A DNA stretch of 64,000 nucleotides from Phycisphaerae bacterium. Lineage in GTDB: Bacteria; Planctomycetota; Phycisphaerae; UBA1845. A program made the translations under genes and the position numbers. The DNA is taken from positions 1-64,000 of the forward strand of contig JAJDDQ010000080.1 of the NCBI GenBank assembly GCA_029260215.1, written 5' to 3'. The notes under the pieces are model-generated. The model was given only the letters and a program-made list of their open reading frames with translations. It was not told the origin of the DNA and made no database searches. Each line of letters begins with the position of its first letter. The stretch's first letter is position 1. This document shows, piece after piece, positions 9,634 through 19,543 of the stretch.

Positions 9634-11983
9634 GAATCCAGTCGCCGACGAATCGCACCACGAAGGCACGGAAGGTGATCGGTACCGGCTTGATGACCGA
9701 TTCTCGATGCGGCCTGGCGGACGCCTGCGGCTTCGCATCGGAAACAGGTCTCTTGGCATCGCGAAGGCGTTGCTGCGTCATGTACAGCTTTCCGATCAGC
9801 GTACTCGGCGGCTCTTCCACGAGATTGCTGGCCGTCGAAAAGTCCGCCATCGCATTGTCGTATTCGCCGAGATAATAAAAGAGGTCGCCGCGCTGAATGC
9901 GTAATTCGTAGTTCGTGGAATCCTGCTCGATACGCTCCGCCAATTCCTTCGTCACAAATGTGCGCAAGCGATCGAGGGCCAGTGCGCGTTCTTCCGTCGC
10001 CGCCACATGCAATGGCACAAGACCGGTCGCCGTTTGAAAATCATCGATGGCTGTGATGTACTGCCCAAGACGCGAACGCACCGCACCGCGAGAAACCCAC
10101 ACGACAGGGTTACGCGGCTCGATCTGAACCGCACGATTCAGGTCGGCCAAGCTCTCCGCCCGCTGCCCCGCGAAAAAACGCACCAGACCACGCACCAGGA
10201 ATCCCGCTGAAGAATCACCACGAACATTGACCAGCAGATTCGCGTCGGCGATGGCTTTGTCGTATTCACCGCGAGCAAGGTTCAACAGGCTTCGAAGCTG
10301 TAACGCACCCGAATGGTCGAACTGCGACTGGAGCGTGAGGTTGGCAAGCGACAACGCCTGCTCCACGCCGTCGGCCAACAACGCCTCGCGAAAATACATC
10401 GCCGCCCGCTCGTCAACAGGGTTGCCGGACGAACTCATCTCCGCAACTCGCCGCTCGTCGCGACGCATCGCCTGAAGGAACTCCTCCACGAACAGATCGA
10501 TAAGCCGGCGATCCTCGGACGCCAAGTCGATATTCTCGTCAATGTTTTCCGGCGTGGGCGCCGAAGCCAATTCACCGTCGCCAACGTCGAAAGAAACGCT
10601 CGCCCGAAACGCGTCGGCCACGTCGCCCAGCACGTCGGCACCCAATTGTGCCAAACCGCTCTCAATCGGTGCATTGCCCAGTGTTTCCGTCAATCGCCTC
10701 TTCTCTTCCTCCAACTGATCGACGCGCTCTTCCGCCGCGTTGGCCCGCTTTTGAGCGTCACGATTGGAGGCAATGACCTCCTCCTTCTGCTCACTGAGAA
10801 CGTTGACACGCTTCGACTGCAACCCCCAAAGGAGCGATCCGACCGCCACAAGAATCCCCGCAACGAGAACAGCCCCACGATTACGCCCGACGAATTTTCC
10901 CAACTTGCCAAATACACCTTCGCGCTTGGCATTGATCGCCTGACGGGCAACAAACCGTCGCAGATCAGCAGCCATGTCCGCCGCGGCTGCGTAACGGCGG
11001 TTGGGCGATTTTTGAAGCGCCTTGAGGCAGATCGTTTCAAGATCGACCGGAATCTTCGGGTTGACCGATCGCGGCGGAGCAGGTTCCTCCTGCACGATGC
11101 GCGAAATGACCTGCTCGCGCGTCTCGCCTGGAAACGGCGGACGCAATACAAGCCATTCGTAAAGCGTCGCGCCCAACGAATAAATATCCGTATGCGGACC
11201 GACATCCGCCGAACTTCCCGTAATCTGCTCCGGCGACATGTACAACGGCGATCCCACAAACTCGCCCGTAACCGTCATCCCCGGCTGCTCCAGCACGCGG
11301 GCCAACCCAAAGTCGGCAATGCGCAACCGTCCGTCCTCGCCGCACAGAAAGTTGTGAGGCTTGATGTCCCGATGAATGACCCCGTGCGCGTGCGCGTATT
11401 CCAGACCGTCAGCCGCAGATGCAATCATCTCAGCCACACGGTCGAATCGCATCTGCGACGCCTGCGAAAGAACGCTCGACAAACTGCTCCCGCTGTCCCC
11501 GCCGCCGCTCGATGCTGCGGAACCATCTAACGATCCGCCGCCGGTGCCGTCCGTGGAAACCACCCGCGTAGCCGTCAAATCCAACGGTTTGGGTGATTCG
11601 CCGCGTAAGCTCGCGATCAGCTCGTTCAGGCTGAACCCGGGCACCAATTCCATCGCGTAGTAGTAAAGTCCCTCGTGTTCGCCCTGCGCGAAAATGGGTA
11701 CAATATTCGTGTGATGCAGCTTGGCCGCCGCTTGCGCTTCGAGCTGAAACCTCGCGATCGCGTTTTCGGTCAACCCGGCTGAGTTGGATAAAATCTTGAT
11801 GGCCACGATCCTGCGCAAAGAATTCTGCCAGGCTTCGTAGACCGTCCCCATCCCGCCCTGGCCGATTTTCCTCCGAATGAGAAAATCGCCGCCGATCTCG
11901 CGCCCAATGATCGCCTGTGCAGCCGAATCGGCTCGCGATCCACCGCTGCTGCCGGCTGAGTTTTTGGGGTCAGATGGGGTCAT
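9626..11983 (-). CDS. Serine/threonine protein kinase with TPR repeats
   Basis: 'KIGQGGMGTVYEAWQ', 'GVIHRDIKPHNFLCGEDGRLRIADFGLAR', TM segment 'GAVLVAGILVAVGSLLW', C-terminal TPR units. Confidence 0.92.
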   Translation of the reverse strand: MTPSDPKNSAGSSGGSRADSAAQAIIGREIGGDFLIRRKIGQGGMGTVYEAWQNSLRRIVAIKILSNSAGLTENAIARFQLEAQAAAKLHHTNIVPIFAQGEHEGLYYYAMELVPGFSLNELIASLRGESPKPLDLTATRVVSTDGTGGGSLDGSAASSGGGDSGSSLSSVLSQASQMRFDRVAEMIASAADGLEYAHAHGVIHRDIKPHNFLCGEDGRLRIADFGLARVLEQPGMTVTGEFVGSPLYMSPEQITGSSADVGPHTDIYSLGATLYEWLVLRPPFPGETREQVISRIVQEEPAPPRSVNPKIPVDLETICLKALQKSPNRRYAAAADMAADLRRFVARQAINAKREGVFGKLGKFVGRNRGAVLVAGILVAVGSLLWGLQSKRVNVLSEQKEEVIASNRDAQKRANAAEERVDQLEEEKRRLTETLGNAPIESGLAQLGADVLGDVADAFRASVSFDVGDGELASAPTPENIDENIDLASEDRRLIDLFVEEFLQAMRRDERRVAEMSSSGNPVDERAAMYFREALLADGVEQALSLANLTLQSQFDHSGALQLRSLLNLARGEYDKAIADANLLVNVRGDSSAGFLVRGLVRFFAGQRAESLADLNRAVQIEPRNPVVWVSRGAVRSRLGQYITAIDDFQTATGLVPLHVAATEERALALDRLRTFVTKELAERIEQDSTNYELRIQRGDLFYYLGEYDNAMADFSTASNLVEEPPSTLIGKLYMTQQRLRDAKRPVSDAKPQASARPHRESVIKPVPITFRAFVVRFVGDWIRG

Positions 11984-12526
11984 CGCTCTCGCTTTGAAAC
12001 TACCGTACTTTTACCAAACATTCGGCGACCACGCAAGCCCCGAATTCGCACGAAACACCGGGTCTCATCGCCGGAAAGGAGGGATTCCCGCACCGATGCC
12101 GGCCTCGATCTCGCACCGGACGGACTGTTTCCCCCGCCCCTATAATGTGCGTCCTGAGAGGCCGCAGGTCAATTAAACTCTCAGCCAATGATTATAACGC
12201 CCGAAACGGGCGTCCGTTGCGGCACACCCGCTATTAAAGCATCAGTTTACCTGTCTCGCCTATTCTACTCACTCCTACGGATTAGACACCGAGATCGTGC
12301 GAAATGGCGCAACGAATGTGTAACGAGACGTCGCGCGGTCGCACTCATACCAAGGATATCGGACGTCACGCACAGAAGCCATGAAGCCCGACATTTTCCC
12401 ACGAGGGCGGTTAGTTCGATCCGATCGCGGCCTCGTTCGAGCGGTCGCGATTCCCAGCACGTCGGCTTTGTTCGGAATGCCGGGTCGTGCGCATCTCTTG
12501 GGCAGATCGCTAGAATCCGGTCTGAA

Positions 12527-13933
12527 ATGTTCGATCTTGTGGATGACATTATTGTGGCGGTGGCTTCTCCAGCTGGGTGCGCGGCGCGGGGGATCGTACG
12601 CTGCAGCGGGCCGGGGTGTGTTGAGTTAGCTGGGCGAATCTTCGAGGTTGCGGATGCAACAGGGTTGGCGAGGTTGGCTGGCTTTCGACGCTGTTCCGGG
12701 GAGATTGCGCTCGAAGCGGATTGCCGTGTTCCGTGCGATGTTTACGTTTTTCGCGCCCCGCGAAGCTACACGCGGCAGGACGCTGTCGAACTCCATGTGC
12801 CGGGTTCGCCGGTACTGTTGCAAATGCTCGTCGAGCGGATAGTCGAGCTTGGCGCTCGGCCCGCCCAACCCGGAGAGTTCACAGCCCGGGCGTTTCTGAA
12901 CGGTGCGATCGACCTCACTCGTGCCGAGGCGGTCTCGGATATTATCAATGCCCGGTCCGACGCGCAGCTCCGCAGCGCCCGCCGCATGATGGATGGCCGA
13001 CTCACCGAACGCACGGAGCACGTCCTCGAAACGCTGGCCGAGCTGGTCGCACTCGTTGAGGCTGACATCGATTTCGCGGAAGAGCCGATCGACTTCATCT
13101 CCCCGGAAGATTTGCTCACGCGCGTAAGCCACGTCGAGCGCGAGCTTGAACAACTTATCGCGGCGGCGGAATCGACGGACCGTCTCGACGTCCTGCCGCA
13201 CATTCTTTTGGTGGGGCGTTCCAACGCGGGCAAGAGTACGCTCATGAACGCGCTTTCCGGGATGGACCGGGCTATCTGCTCGCCCGTGGGTGGAACGACG
13301 CGCGACGTTTTGTCCGTGACCGTCATGCTGGGGCAGGTCGAAGTGATGTTGCTCGACGCAGCCGGCGTGGACACCGAATCGACCGACCTCTTGCGAGAGG
13401 CAGCCGACCTGACGCTGGCAGCAGCCGGTCGGGTGGACCTAATCCTTTACGTTGTCGATTTGACGGGCCGGGTGGATGACGCGTTTCCCGCGTCGATTAT
13501 ATCGGACGCATCGCCGCCGACGATCATCATTGCGAACAAGATCGACGCGCTGGGTTCCGAAGTCGTCGAAAGGCGGATTACTGATCTCAAAGAGCGTCAC
13601 GGCCAGCCGGTCTGCCCGATCAGCGCGCTGCACGGGCGAAATCTCGACGCGCTCAAGCACGGGATCGTCGACGCGATGGATGCGCCGTCGGCGACGGTCG
13701 GCGATGAGGTTGTTCTCGTTACGGCCCGACAGCGCGAAGCGATTCAATCGGCGTTGGAATGCGTGCGTCGCTGTCGCGAGACTGCCGCCGAAATCGACGA
13801 GACCATCGATCAGGCTGACATCCTTGCGTTCGATCTGCGCGAAGCGCTCGAGCAGGTCGGCTCGGTGGCTGGTTCGGTTACGACGGAGGACTTGCTGGGT
13901 CGGGTGTTTGCGTCGTTTTGTATTGGGAAGTAG
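12527..13933 (+). CDS. mnmE: tRNA uridine-5-carboxymethylaminomethyl(34) synthesis GTPase MnmE
   Basis: 'DDIIVAVASPAGCAARGIVRCSGP', 'GEFTARAFLNGAIDLTRAEAVSDII', 'GRSNAGKSTLMNALSG', C-terminal 'LLGRVFASFCIGK'. ATG at 12527. Confidence 0.95.
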   Translation: MFDLVDDIIVAVASPAGCAARGIVRCSGPGCVELAGRIFEVADATGLARLAGFRRCSGEIALEADCRVPCDVYVFRAPRSYTRQDAVELHVPGSPVLLQMLVERIVELGARPAQPGEFTARAFLNGAIDLTRAEAVSDIINARSDAQLRSARRMMDGRLTERTEHVLETLAELVALVEADIDFAEEPIDFISPEDLLTRVSHVERELEQLIAAAESTDRLDVLPHILLVGRSNAGKSTLMNALSGMDRAICSPVGGTTRDVLSVTVMLGQVEVMLLDAAGVDTESTDLLREAADLTLAAAGRVDLILYVVDLTGRVDDAFPASIISDASPPTIIIANKIDALGSEVVERRITDLKERHGQPVCPISALHGRNLDALKHGIVDAMDAPSATVGDEVVLVTARQREAIQSALECVRRCRETAAEIDETIDQADILAFDLREALEQVGSVAGSVTTEDLLGRVFASFCIGK

Positions 13934-14012
13934 ACCCGCGCGGGTGCCTCTTTGAGGGCAGGACCGTCCGCACAGGTTGAAGTTTGCTACTCGTTGTATG
14001 GAGGGAAATACT

Positions 14013-14035
14013 CGTGTCGCACGCGACACGGCTAA
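14013..14035 (+). repeat. Palindromic intergenic repeat family R1, copy 1 (CGTGTCGCACGCGACACGGCTAA)
   Basis: 8-bp arms CGTGTCGC/GCGACACG; the 23-nt unit is identical at 17128-17150 and 19460-19482. Confidence 0.9.
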
Positions 14036-14081
14036 GCGAATGCGGGGGACGTCGGGATGCGAAAAAAGGTGATTTTCCGGG

Positions 14082-14765
14082 TTACTTGAGCGTTGGTTGA
14101 GACTTGGCGGAACGCACGCGGACCTGACGTTCAAGCTCGTCGACGACTTCGTCGAGCGTCATGTCGGTGGTATCCACCCTGATGGCTGCTCCGGGTTTCA
14201 GGAGCGGTTCCCACTGGTGCTCGTCGATGGAATCGCGGTATTTGAAGTGGGCGAGCACCTCGTCAAGCTGTGCTTCCTGCCCGGCGACGCGCAAATCCTC
14301 CAGTCGGCGGCGGGCGCGTCGATCGGGTGTGGCATCGAGGACGAATTTCACATCGGCGTCCGGAAAAACGACGCTTCCCTGATCCCGCCCTTCGGTGACG
14401 AACGAACCCAGTTCCACGCCGATGTTTTTCTGACGACTTACGAGCAGGTCGCGGATAGGTTGGATGCTCGCGATGGCGGAGGTGGCTTTGCTGACCTTCA
14501 TCGATCGGATGGCGTCGCTGACGTCCTGGCCGGCGATACGCACGGTGGTTTTCATCGGTCCGCAATCGAGCGAGATATCCACGCCCCGGGCGACCTCCAG
14601 AAGAGCTTCGGGGTCACCGGTGTCCACGTTTTGGCGCAAGACTTCGTAGGCAACGCCTCGGTACATCGCTCCAGTGTCGAGATAGGCTATATCGAGACGC
14701 GCCGCCAGCTTCCTCGCAGTCGTCGATTTCCCGCTGCCAGCCGGTCCGTCGATGGTAATGATCAT
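14082..14765 (-). CDS. cmk: (d)CMP kinase
   Basis: 'MIITIDGPAGSGKSTTARKLAARLDIAYLDTGAMYRGVAYEVL', 'VTEGRDQGSVVFPDADVKFVLDATPDRRARRRLED'. ATG at 14765. Confidence 0.95.
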   Translation of the reverse strand: MIITIDGPAGSGKSTTARKLAARLDIAYLDTGAMYRGVAYEVLRQNVDTGDPEALLEVARGVDISLDCGPMKTTVRIAGQDVSDAIRSMKVSKATSAIASIQPIRDLLVSRQKNIGVELGSFVTEGRDQGSVVFPDADVKFVLDATPDRRARRRLEDLRVAGQEAQLDEVLAHFKYRDSIDEHQWEPLLKPGAAIRVDTTDMTLDEVVDELERQVRVRSAKSQPTLK

Positions 14766-14974
14766 GCACGGGATTGTATGGCTGAAGGACCGATATCGCA
14801 AAGAGCGGCACGCGCATCCATACGGCGAATTCCCGCCGAAAGAAATCACAAGGCCGAGAAGATCGTTGACCCTGCAATCGTCGATGTTTATGATTTTCAT
14901 AGGGCTGGCGAACATGACGTGGTCATGGATGAGGCAATCACTTCCGCCGAGTTCGCGGCCCTGACGGTGATGAC

Positions 14975-16132
14975 ATGGCTGGCGAATTGATCATAGGCTG
15001 CCCGACTTGCGACCAGAAGTACCGCATCAAGCTCGATCGGATCGGGCGTCATGCGGTGTGCAAGAAGTGTCACCAGCGATTTCGCATCCAGCCCGACGAC
15101 CCCATCGACGACGAAACGATCCTCGGCTGGGTGATGGAAGAGGGCACGCCCGAGCAGAGCGTCATGGGCAGCACGAGCATCTTTCGGTCAACCAAGGTGC
15201 CGAAAACTCGCCCGACGCTGGGCGAATGGACACCCCCGCCACCGCCGGAGAGGCCTCGCGTCAAGCTGGATCACATCGATGATAACGGGGCACATTTCGA
15301 GTTCCCGGCCAAGGAATTGAACAACGCCGACGTGCGCAAGTCGTTTCCGCTCAAGTGCGTTCACTGTCTCAGCGACTCACAGCTTGAGGTGCATCTGGTC
15401 ATCTGGGGCGAAAAATTGCCGCGTCAGGACGCTTTTCACCGCAACGAACTTCGGGACAAGGCCTTCGGGCGGCTGGATCAGTTGCTGCGCACGCAACAGA
15501 AGCGATGGTTCGATCATCTTGAACCGATGACGATTCTCCCGCCGCCGTTTTGCAACCCGTTTCCCTATTTCGTTTGCAGCCAATGCAAAGCAGCCGGGGA
15601 GATCACAGGGCACACGCGACACCGCAACGGGGAGGATGTTTGTCAGATCACAATCGCGAAACTCGATTTGGCGTTGGAATTCTTCACCAACAACGGCGGC
15701 CAGAGCGCGATGAATTATCGGTCGTTGGCCGACGCTGCTCAGCGACAGCGGGACGATCGCTGGCGACGACTTTCCCTGCCGGTGCGGACGCGGATATCCA
15801 CCTGGTTCAAGCCGGGCGAGGGGGAGAAGTTTCACGCCTACTTCGCGGATTCCGACTTTGCCCGGGCGGAGACGGGGACCGCCGGCGTCGTGCTGACCAA
15901 CAAGCGGCTGGTATACAAGAAGTACGCCGCAACGCGTGAGTATGCAGTCGGCGCGGGGGGGAATATCGAGATCCATGCCAACCACCGGAAGGCTTCGATT
16001 CGCATTTCGCAATCGGGCCATCGCGACGCGACGCTGCACGCCAGCCCGCACTCCGCCAGCCGATTGGCCAAGGCGCTGTCCAAGCTGGACAAGCCCTGGC
16101 GAGTGAAGGTCGAGACCGACGGCAAGTCATAG
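14975..16132 (+). CDS. Hypothetical protein with N-terminal zinc ribbon
   Basis: 'IGCPTCDQKYRIKLDRIGRHAVCKKCHQRFRI' CxxC...CxxC; further CxxC pairs (CVHC, CSQC). Confidence 0.65.
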   Translation: MAGELIIGCPTCDQKYRIKLDRIGRHAVCKKCHQRFRIQPDDPIDDETILGWVMEEGTPEQSVMGSTSIFRSTKVPKTRPTLGEWTPPPPPERPRVKLDHIDDNGAHFEFPAKELNNADVRKSFPLKCVHCLSDSQLEVHLVIWGEKLPRQDAFHRNELRDKAFGRLDQLLRTQQKRWFDHLEPMTILPPPFCNPFPYFVCSQCKAAGEITGHTRHRNGEDVCQITIAKLDLALEFFTNNGGQSAMNYRSLADAAQRQRDDRWRRLSLPVRTRISTWFKPGEGEKFHAYFADSDFARAETGTAGVVLTNKRLVYKKYAATREYAVGAGGNIEIHANHRKASIRISQSGHRDATLHASPHSASRLAKALSKLDKPWRVKVETDGKS

Positions 16133-16158
16133 CCCGCGCTTAATTCAGAATTTATTGG

Positions 16159-17067
16159 ATGATGATGGAAGAGCCGCAGCCTCTGGAGACCGTCTACCGT
16201 TCGCGCGCCTGGAAAGCGTGCTTCGAGCATGCGCTTGTTCTTGAAGCGGCGGGAATCAAGTTCTACATGCGCAGGGAGGCTGGCGAACATATTCTCGCAG
16301 TGCAAGCACCGAATGCGACAGCAGCCTGTGCGGAACTCGACGCGTACAGAGAAGAGAACCGCGGATGGTCGCAGCGTGTTCAGGCAATCCCACAACGGGC
16401 CACCGGCTGGCTTGGTGTTTATGGTTTTGTGGCGGTGCTGCTGCTCGTGGATATTCTTCAGAGTCGAAACGTGTTCGGGCTGGACTGGTTCTTAGTGGGC
16501 CGGACCGATGCGGAACTGATCCTGCGCGGGCAGCTTTGGCGCACAGTCACCGCACTGAGTTTGCATTCCGGCTGGGCGCATTTGGCCGGCAATGTCGTGG
16601 TCGGCGGGATTTTTGGATTTTTCGCAGCACAGTTGCTCGGCTCCGGCTTGGCGTGGTTTTGCATTCTGTTGGCGGGGGCGGCTGGTAACTGTGTGAACGC
16701 ATTGATTCGGCAGACACACCACACGTCTGTCGGTGCTTCCACTTCAGTATTTGCGACACTGGGGATTATTGTCGCGTTCGTACTGGTTCGCCGGCGTCAT
16801 GTGCAGACGTCGTGGCTGGTGCGATGGTCTCCACTGGTCGGCGGTGTGGTTCTGCTGGGTTATCTGGGGGCCGGTGGAGCGCGCACAGACGTGATGGCCC
16901 ATGTGGCGGGTTTTGGTTGCGGACTGGCGATCGGTGCATTGCTCGGGGAACTGGGGAGTAAAGTATTGTTGTCCGCCCGTTTGCAACGCCACTGCGGATT
17001 CGCGACGATGGGGATACTCGTGGGTTCGTGGGTGCTGGCGGTGGTGTTTCATGATGCTTGGCGGTGA
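16159..17067 (+). CDS. Rhomboid family intramembrane serine protease
   Basis: 'HSGWAHLAGNVVVGGIFG' HxxxN; 'SVGASTSVFATLG' (GxS serine motif); 'DVMAHVAGFGCGLAIGALLG'; multiple TM helices. Confidence 0.85.
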   Translation: MMMEEPQPLETVYRSRAWKACFEHALVLEAAGIKFYMRREAGEHILAVQAPNATAACAELDAYREENRGWSQRVQAIPQRATGWLGVYGFVAVLLLVDILQSRNVFGLDWFLVGRTDAELILRGQLWRTVTALSLHSGWAHLAGNVVVGGIFGFFAAQLLGSGLAWFCILLAGAAGNCVNALIRQTHHTSVGASTSVFATLGIIVAFVLVRRRHVQTSWLVRWSPLVGGVVLLGYLGAGGARTDVMAHVAGFGCGLAIGALLGELGSKVLLSARLQRHCGFATMGILVGSWVLAVVFHDAWR

Positions 17068-17127
17068 TGCTTGAGTTCTGCGTTTATTCGGGCGGTCAAC
17101 TTGGCGGAGTTGAACGCAGATTTGAAT

Positions 17128-17150
17128 CGTGTCGCACGCGACACGGCTAA
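17128..17150 (+). repeat. Palindromic intergenic repeat family R1, copy 2
   Basis: 23/23 nt identical to 14013-14035. Confidence 0.9.
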
Positions 17151-17207
17151 GCACGACGACGGCGACTTTTTATTTTGCGGGTTCGTGCGGGAATCGGTTC
17201 GTGAACG

Positions 17208-17885
17208 CTACCGGCGTGGGATGATGAGGTGGTCCTTGGGGGTGGTTCGGTCGGCACCGCTTCGGGCGTTGTAGCGTGTGTGGTCGATGGGCGCGTCGGG
17301 CTTCAGGCGGAAGCCGACACCAAAATGCGGGTCGTGACAGACGGTGCAGTCGTGCGTGTCGTCGCGCGTGTGATGTTCCGGGCTGAGCAGGCCTGCCTTG
17401 ACGTGGCAGCGTCCGCAAGTGCGGGCGACCGATCGCCGCAACAATCCCGGATGCCTGCCTGCGTGAGGTTCGTGACATTTAAGGCAAAGTTTTTCCCGCA
17501 CGGGAACGTGACCGACTTCTTCTGAGAAATATTGTTCGTGACAATCGGCACACGTGTCCAGGAAATCGTTGCGAAGGCGACGACTGTCGTCGTAGTCGTG
17601 GCAGGCGATGCACTCGCGGCGGGCGTACGGCGGATGAAGCACGCTTGGACCCAAACCGTTTCCGTCACGCTCCGACGGTGCATCAGCCATGAGGGATGTG
17701 CGTCCGACGTGGGCATTTTCGTCAGGGGCATCGGGAACGTTGAAGAAGAATCGAAGAACGCGTGAGTCGGGGTCGCGTGCGCAACCCTGGGCTGTTGCGA
17801 AGCAGGCTGCGCAAGCGGCGAGCAGGATCGGCATCACGCGGGCCGTGGTCGTTCCGTGTCGATGGTGAGGTCGTGATGCACGCAT
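17208..17885 (-). CDS. Secreted multiheme c-type cytochrome (five CxxCH)
   Basis: CIACH, CADCH, CLKCH, CGRCH and CTVCH, with an N-terminal hydrophobic export segment. Confidence 0.85.
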   Translation of the reverse strand: MRASRPHHRHGTTTARVMPILLAACAACFATAQGCARDPDSRVLRFFFNVPDAPDENAHVGRTSLMADAPSERDGNGLGPSVLHPPYARRECIACHDYDDSRRLRNDFLDTCADCHEQYFSEEVGHVPVREKLCLKCHEPHAGRHPGLLRRSVARTCGRCHVKAGLLSPEHHTRDDTHDCTVCHDPHFGVGFRLKPDAPIDHTRYNARSGADRTTPKDHLIIPRR

Positions 17886-18186
17886 GGGATCGAGTGGGTT
17901 TCAAGGCCCCCGGGATCGGTCACGAATCCCGTCGCGCAATTATCCGTCACGCAGGCCGGGGACGGGCAAAACGCATGCCCGCTCATTATTGGAACGCGTA
18001 CAGCCGAAGTAAACCGCCGCATCAAGCACAACATACAATAGCGAATGCGCTCGCGAGAACGGAACAGCGGCGTGCGGAATTGACGCAGGAATGCGTGAAA
18101 CCGGACCGTTTGAAGAGTCAGTAAATTATTTACATTCCATGCTTTACGTCGGCCAAGCGGAGGCTGTGGCGTCGCGGGTTGCGGTC

Positions 18187-18217
18187 GAGCTCCGCGTGGA
18201 CTGAAGTCCTCGGCTCG
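18187..18217 (+). repeat. Palindromic intergenic repeat family R2, copy 1 (GAGCTCCGCGTGGACTGAAGTCCTCGGCTCG)
   Basis: Core ACTGAAGT with flanking complementary arms; related copies at 34981-35010 and 57111-57138. Confidence 0.8.
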
Positions 18218-18296
18218 TTGCGACATGGCTGAAACGGCTTTGGTCTGTAGAATCGCCTTTCGTTGACACGGAAGCAGGCATGACGAGGGCACGACG

Positions 18297-19370
18297 TTGC
18301 TGAGTAACTGGATTTTCGGGGCGGAGCTCCCGACGTGGGCGTTGTTTGTGGAGATTGTTCTGGCTGGTGCGGCTGTGGTTGTCTCCGGATCGCGGTTGGC
18401 GTCGCTGGCCGACGGGGTGGCGGACAAGTATCAGCTTGGTTCTGCGTGGGTGGGGGCGCTGTTGCTGGCTACGGTCACGTCGCTGCCCGAGGTCGTATCG
18501 GGGATGACGGCAACGTGGGTGGGCCAAACGGACATGGCGTTCAGCGCGATCTTCGGGAGCTGTAGTTTCAACATTCTGCTGATTCTGCTGCTCAACGCCT
18601 TCATCGGCGGCGGGTCGATTCTCACGGGGATGGGCCGATCGCACTCGGTCAGCTGCTCGTTCGGCATTGTGCTGATGTCCATCGCACTGTTCGGCATCAC
18701 GCTGGTGGACAAGTTCCAGGACAACGTGCGCGTCGCCCAGATTTGCGAATGGTCGGTCGTTGGGCTGATGGTTGTGACGTACATGGCCTGCATGCGCATG
18801 GTTTTTCGCGTTGGCCAGGCCCCGGCAGCACCTGTTGGAAACGACACCACCGAAGCCAAGAAAAAACCGGCGGATCATCTGCTTGGTCGCGTCGCGTTTG
18901 TTTCGATGATTCTGGTGGTTGCTGCCTGGTGGCTGGCACGGACGGGCGACGTTCTGGCGGAGCATCCGATCGAAGCCCTGGGCCGGCCTCTGGGCGCGAC
19001 GTTTGTCGGGTTTCTTTTCCTGGCGATCGCGACCTCGTTGCCGGAGATCGCGACGGGCGTGGCATCGGTGCGTATGGGCAATCTGGACATGGCGTTGGGC
19101 AACATCTTCGGCAGCAACATGTTCAACATCTTCGTAGTCCCTTTTTTGAAATTGGTTTCCGTGTTTGCGGGCGACGAGTTGCTGATGCAGGGCGAGGATT
19201 TTCACCCTGTGCCCAACATGATCGCGGGAATGCTGCCGATCCTGATGACGGCTGTGGTCGTGGGGTCGATCAGCTACGGACGGGGGCGGACCGTGCTTGG
19301 GAGACTTGGTGTGGACTCCGCCCTGCTCGCGGCGATTTATGTGGCTGGGATGATATTGCTGTTGATGTAG
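18297..19370 (+). CDS. Sodium/calcium exchanger (CaCA) family protein
   Basis: Two related repeats, 'GALLLATVTSLPEVVSGMTA...FGSCSFNILLI' and 'GFLFLAIATSLPEIATGVASVRMGNLDMALGNIFGSNMFNIF'; polytopic. Start codon uncertain (TTG). Confidence 0.9.
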   Translation: MLSNWIFGAELPTWALFVEIVLAGAAVVVSGSRLASLADGVADKYQLGSAWVGALLLATVTSLPEVVSGMTATWVGQTDMAFSAIFGSCSFNILLILLLNAFIGGGSILTGMGRSHSVSCSFGIVLMSIALFGITLVDKFQDNVRVAQICEWSVVGLMVVTYMACMRMVFRVGQAPAAPVGNDTTEAKKKPADHLLGRVAFVSMILVVAAWWLARTGDVLAEHPIEALGRPLGATFVGFLFLAIATSLPEIATGVASVRMGNLDMALGNIFGSNMFNIFVVPFLKLVSVFAGDELLMQGEDFHPVPNMIAGMLPILMTAVVVGSISYGRGRTVLGRLGVDSALLAAIYVAGMILLLM

Positions 19371-19459
19371 GGTGAATCCTCGTCGCGTTGCAGTCGCATT
19401 TTTCTTGGGATTGAGAAATCTTGCTTCGGGAAAATCCGCACGAACCAACGCTTTCTGGT

Positions 19460-19482
19460 CGTGTCGCACGCGACACGGCTAA
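19460..19482 (+). repeat. Palindromic intergenic repeat family R1, copy 3
   Basis: 23/23 nt identical to 14013-14035. Confidence 0.9.
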
Positions 19483-19543
19483 ACGGAAAGAGCGGGAAAA
19501 TCTGGAAAAGCGACGCTGGACGCAAAAAGTTTGATTCGCTGTG

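Noticed and set aside
10313-11530. 405-aa + strand ORF
   Set aside because: Antisense to a clear Ser/Thr kinase; Arg-rich low-complexity translation typical of high-GC shadow ORFs.
16720-16790. Rhomboid serine motif GAST rather than GASG as a sign of inactivity
   Set aside because: Ser, the HxxxN loop and the TM6 His are retained; variation at this position occurs in active relatives as far as I recall, so not a convincing anomaly.
18144-19469. 441-aa - strand ORF (His/Arg/Gln-rich)
   Set aside because: Shadow of the CaCA exchanger; composition is non-protein-like and no motifs.
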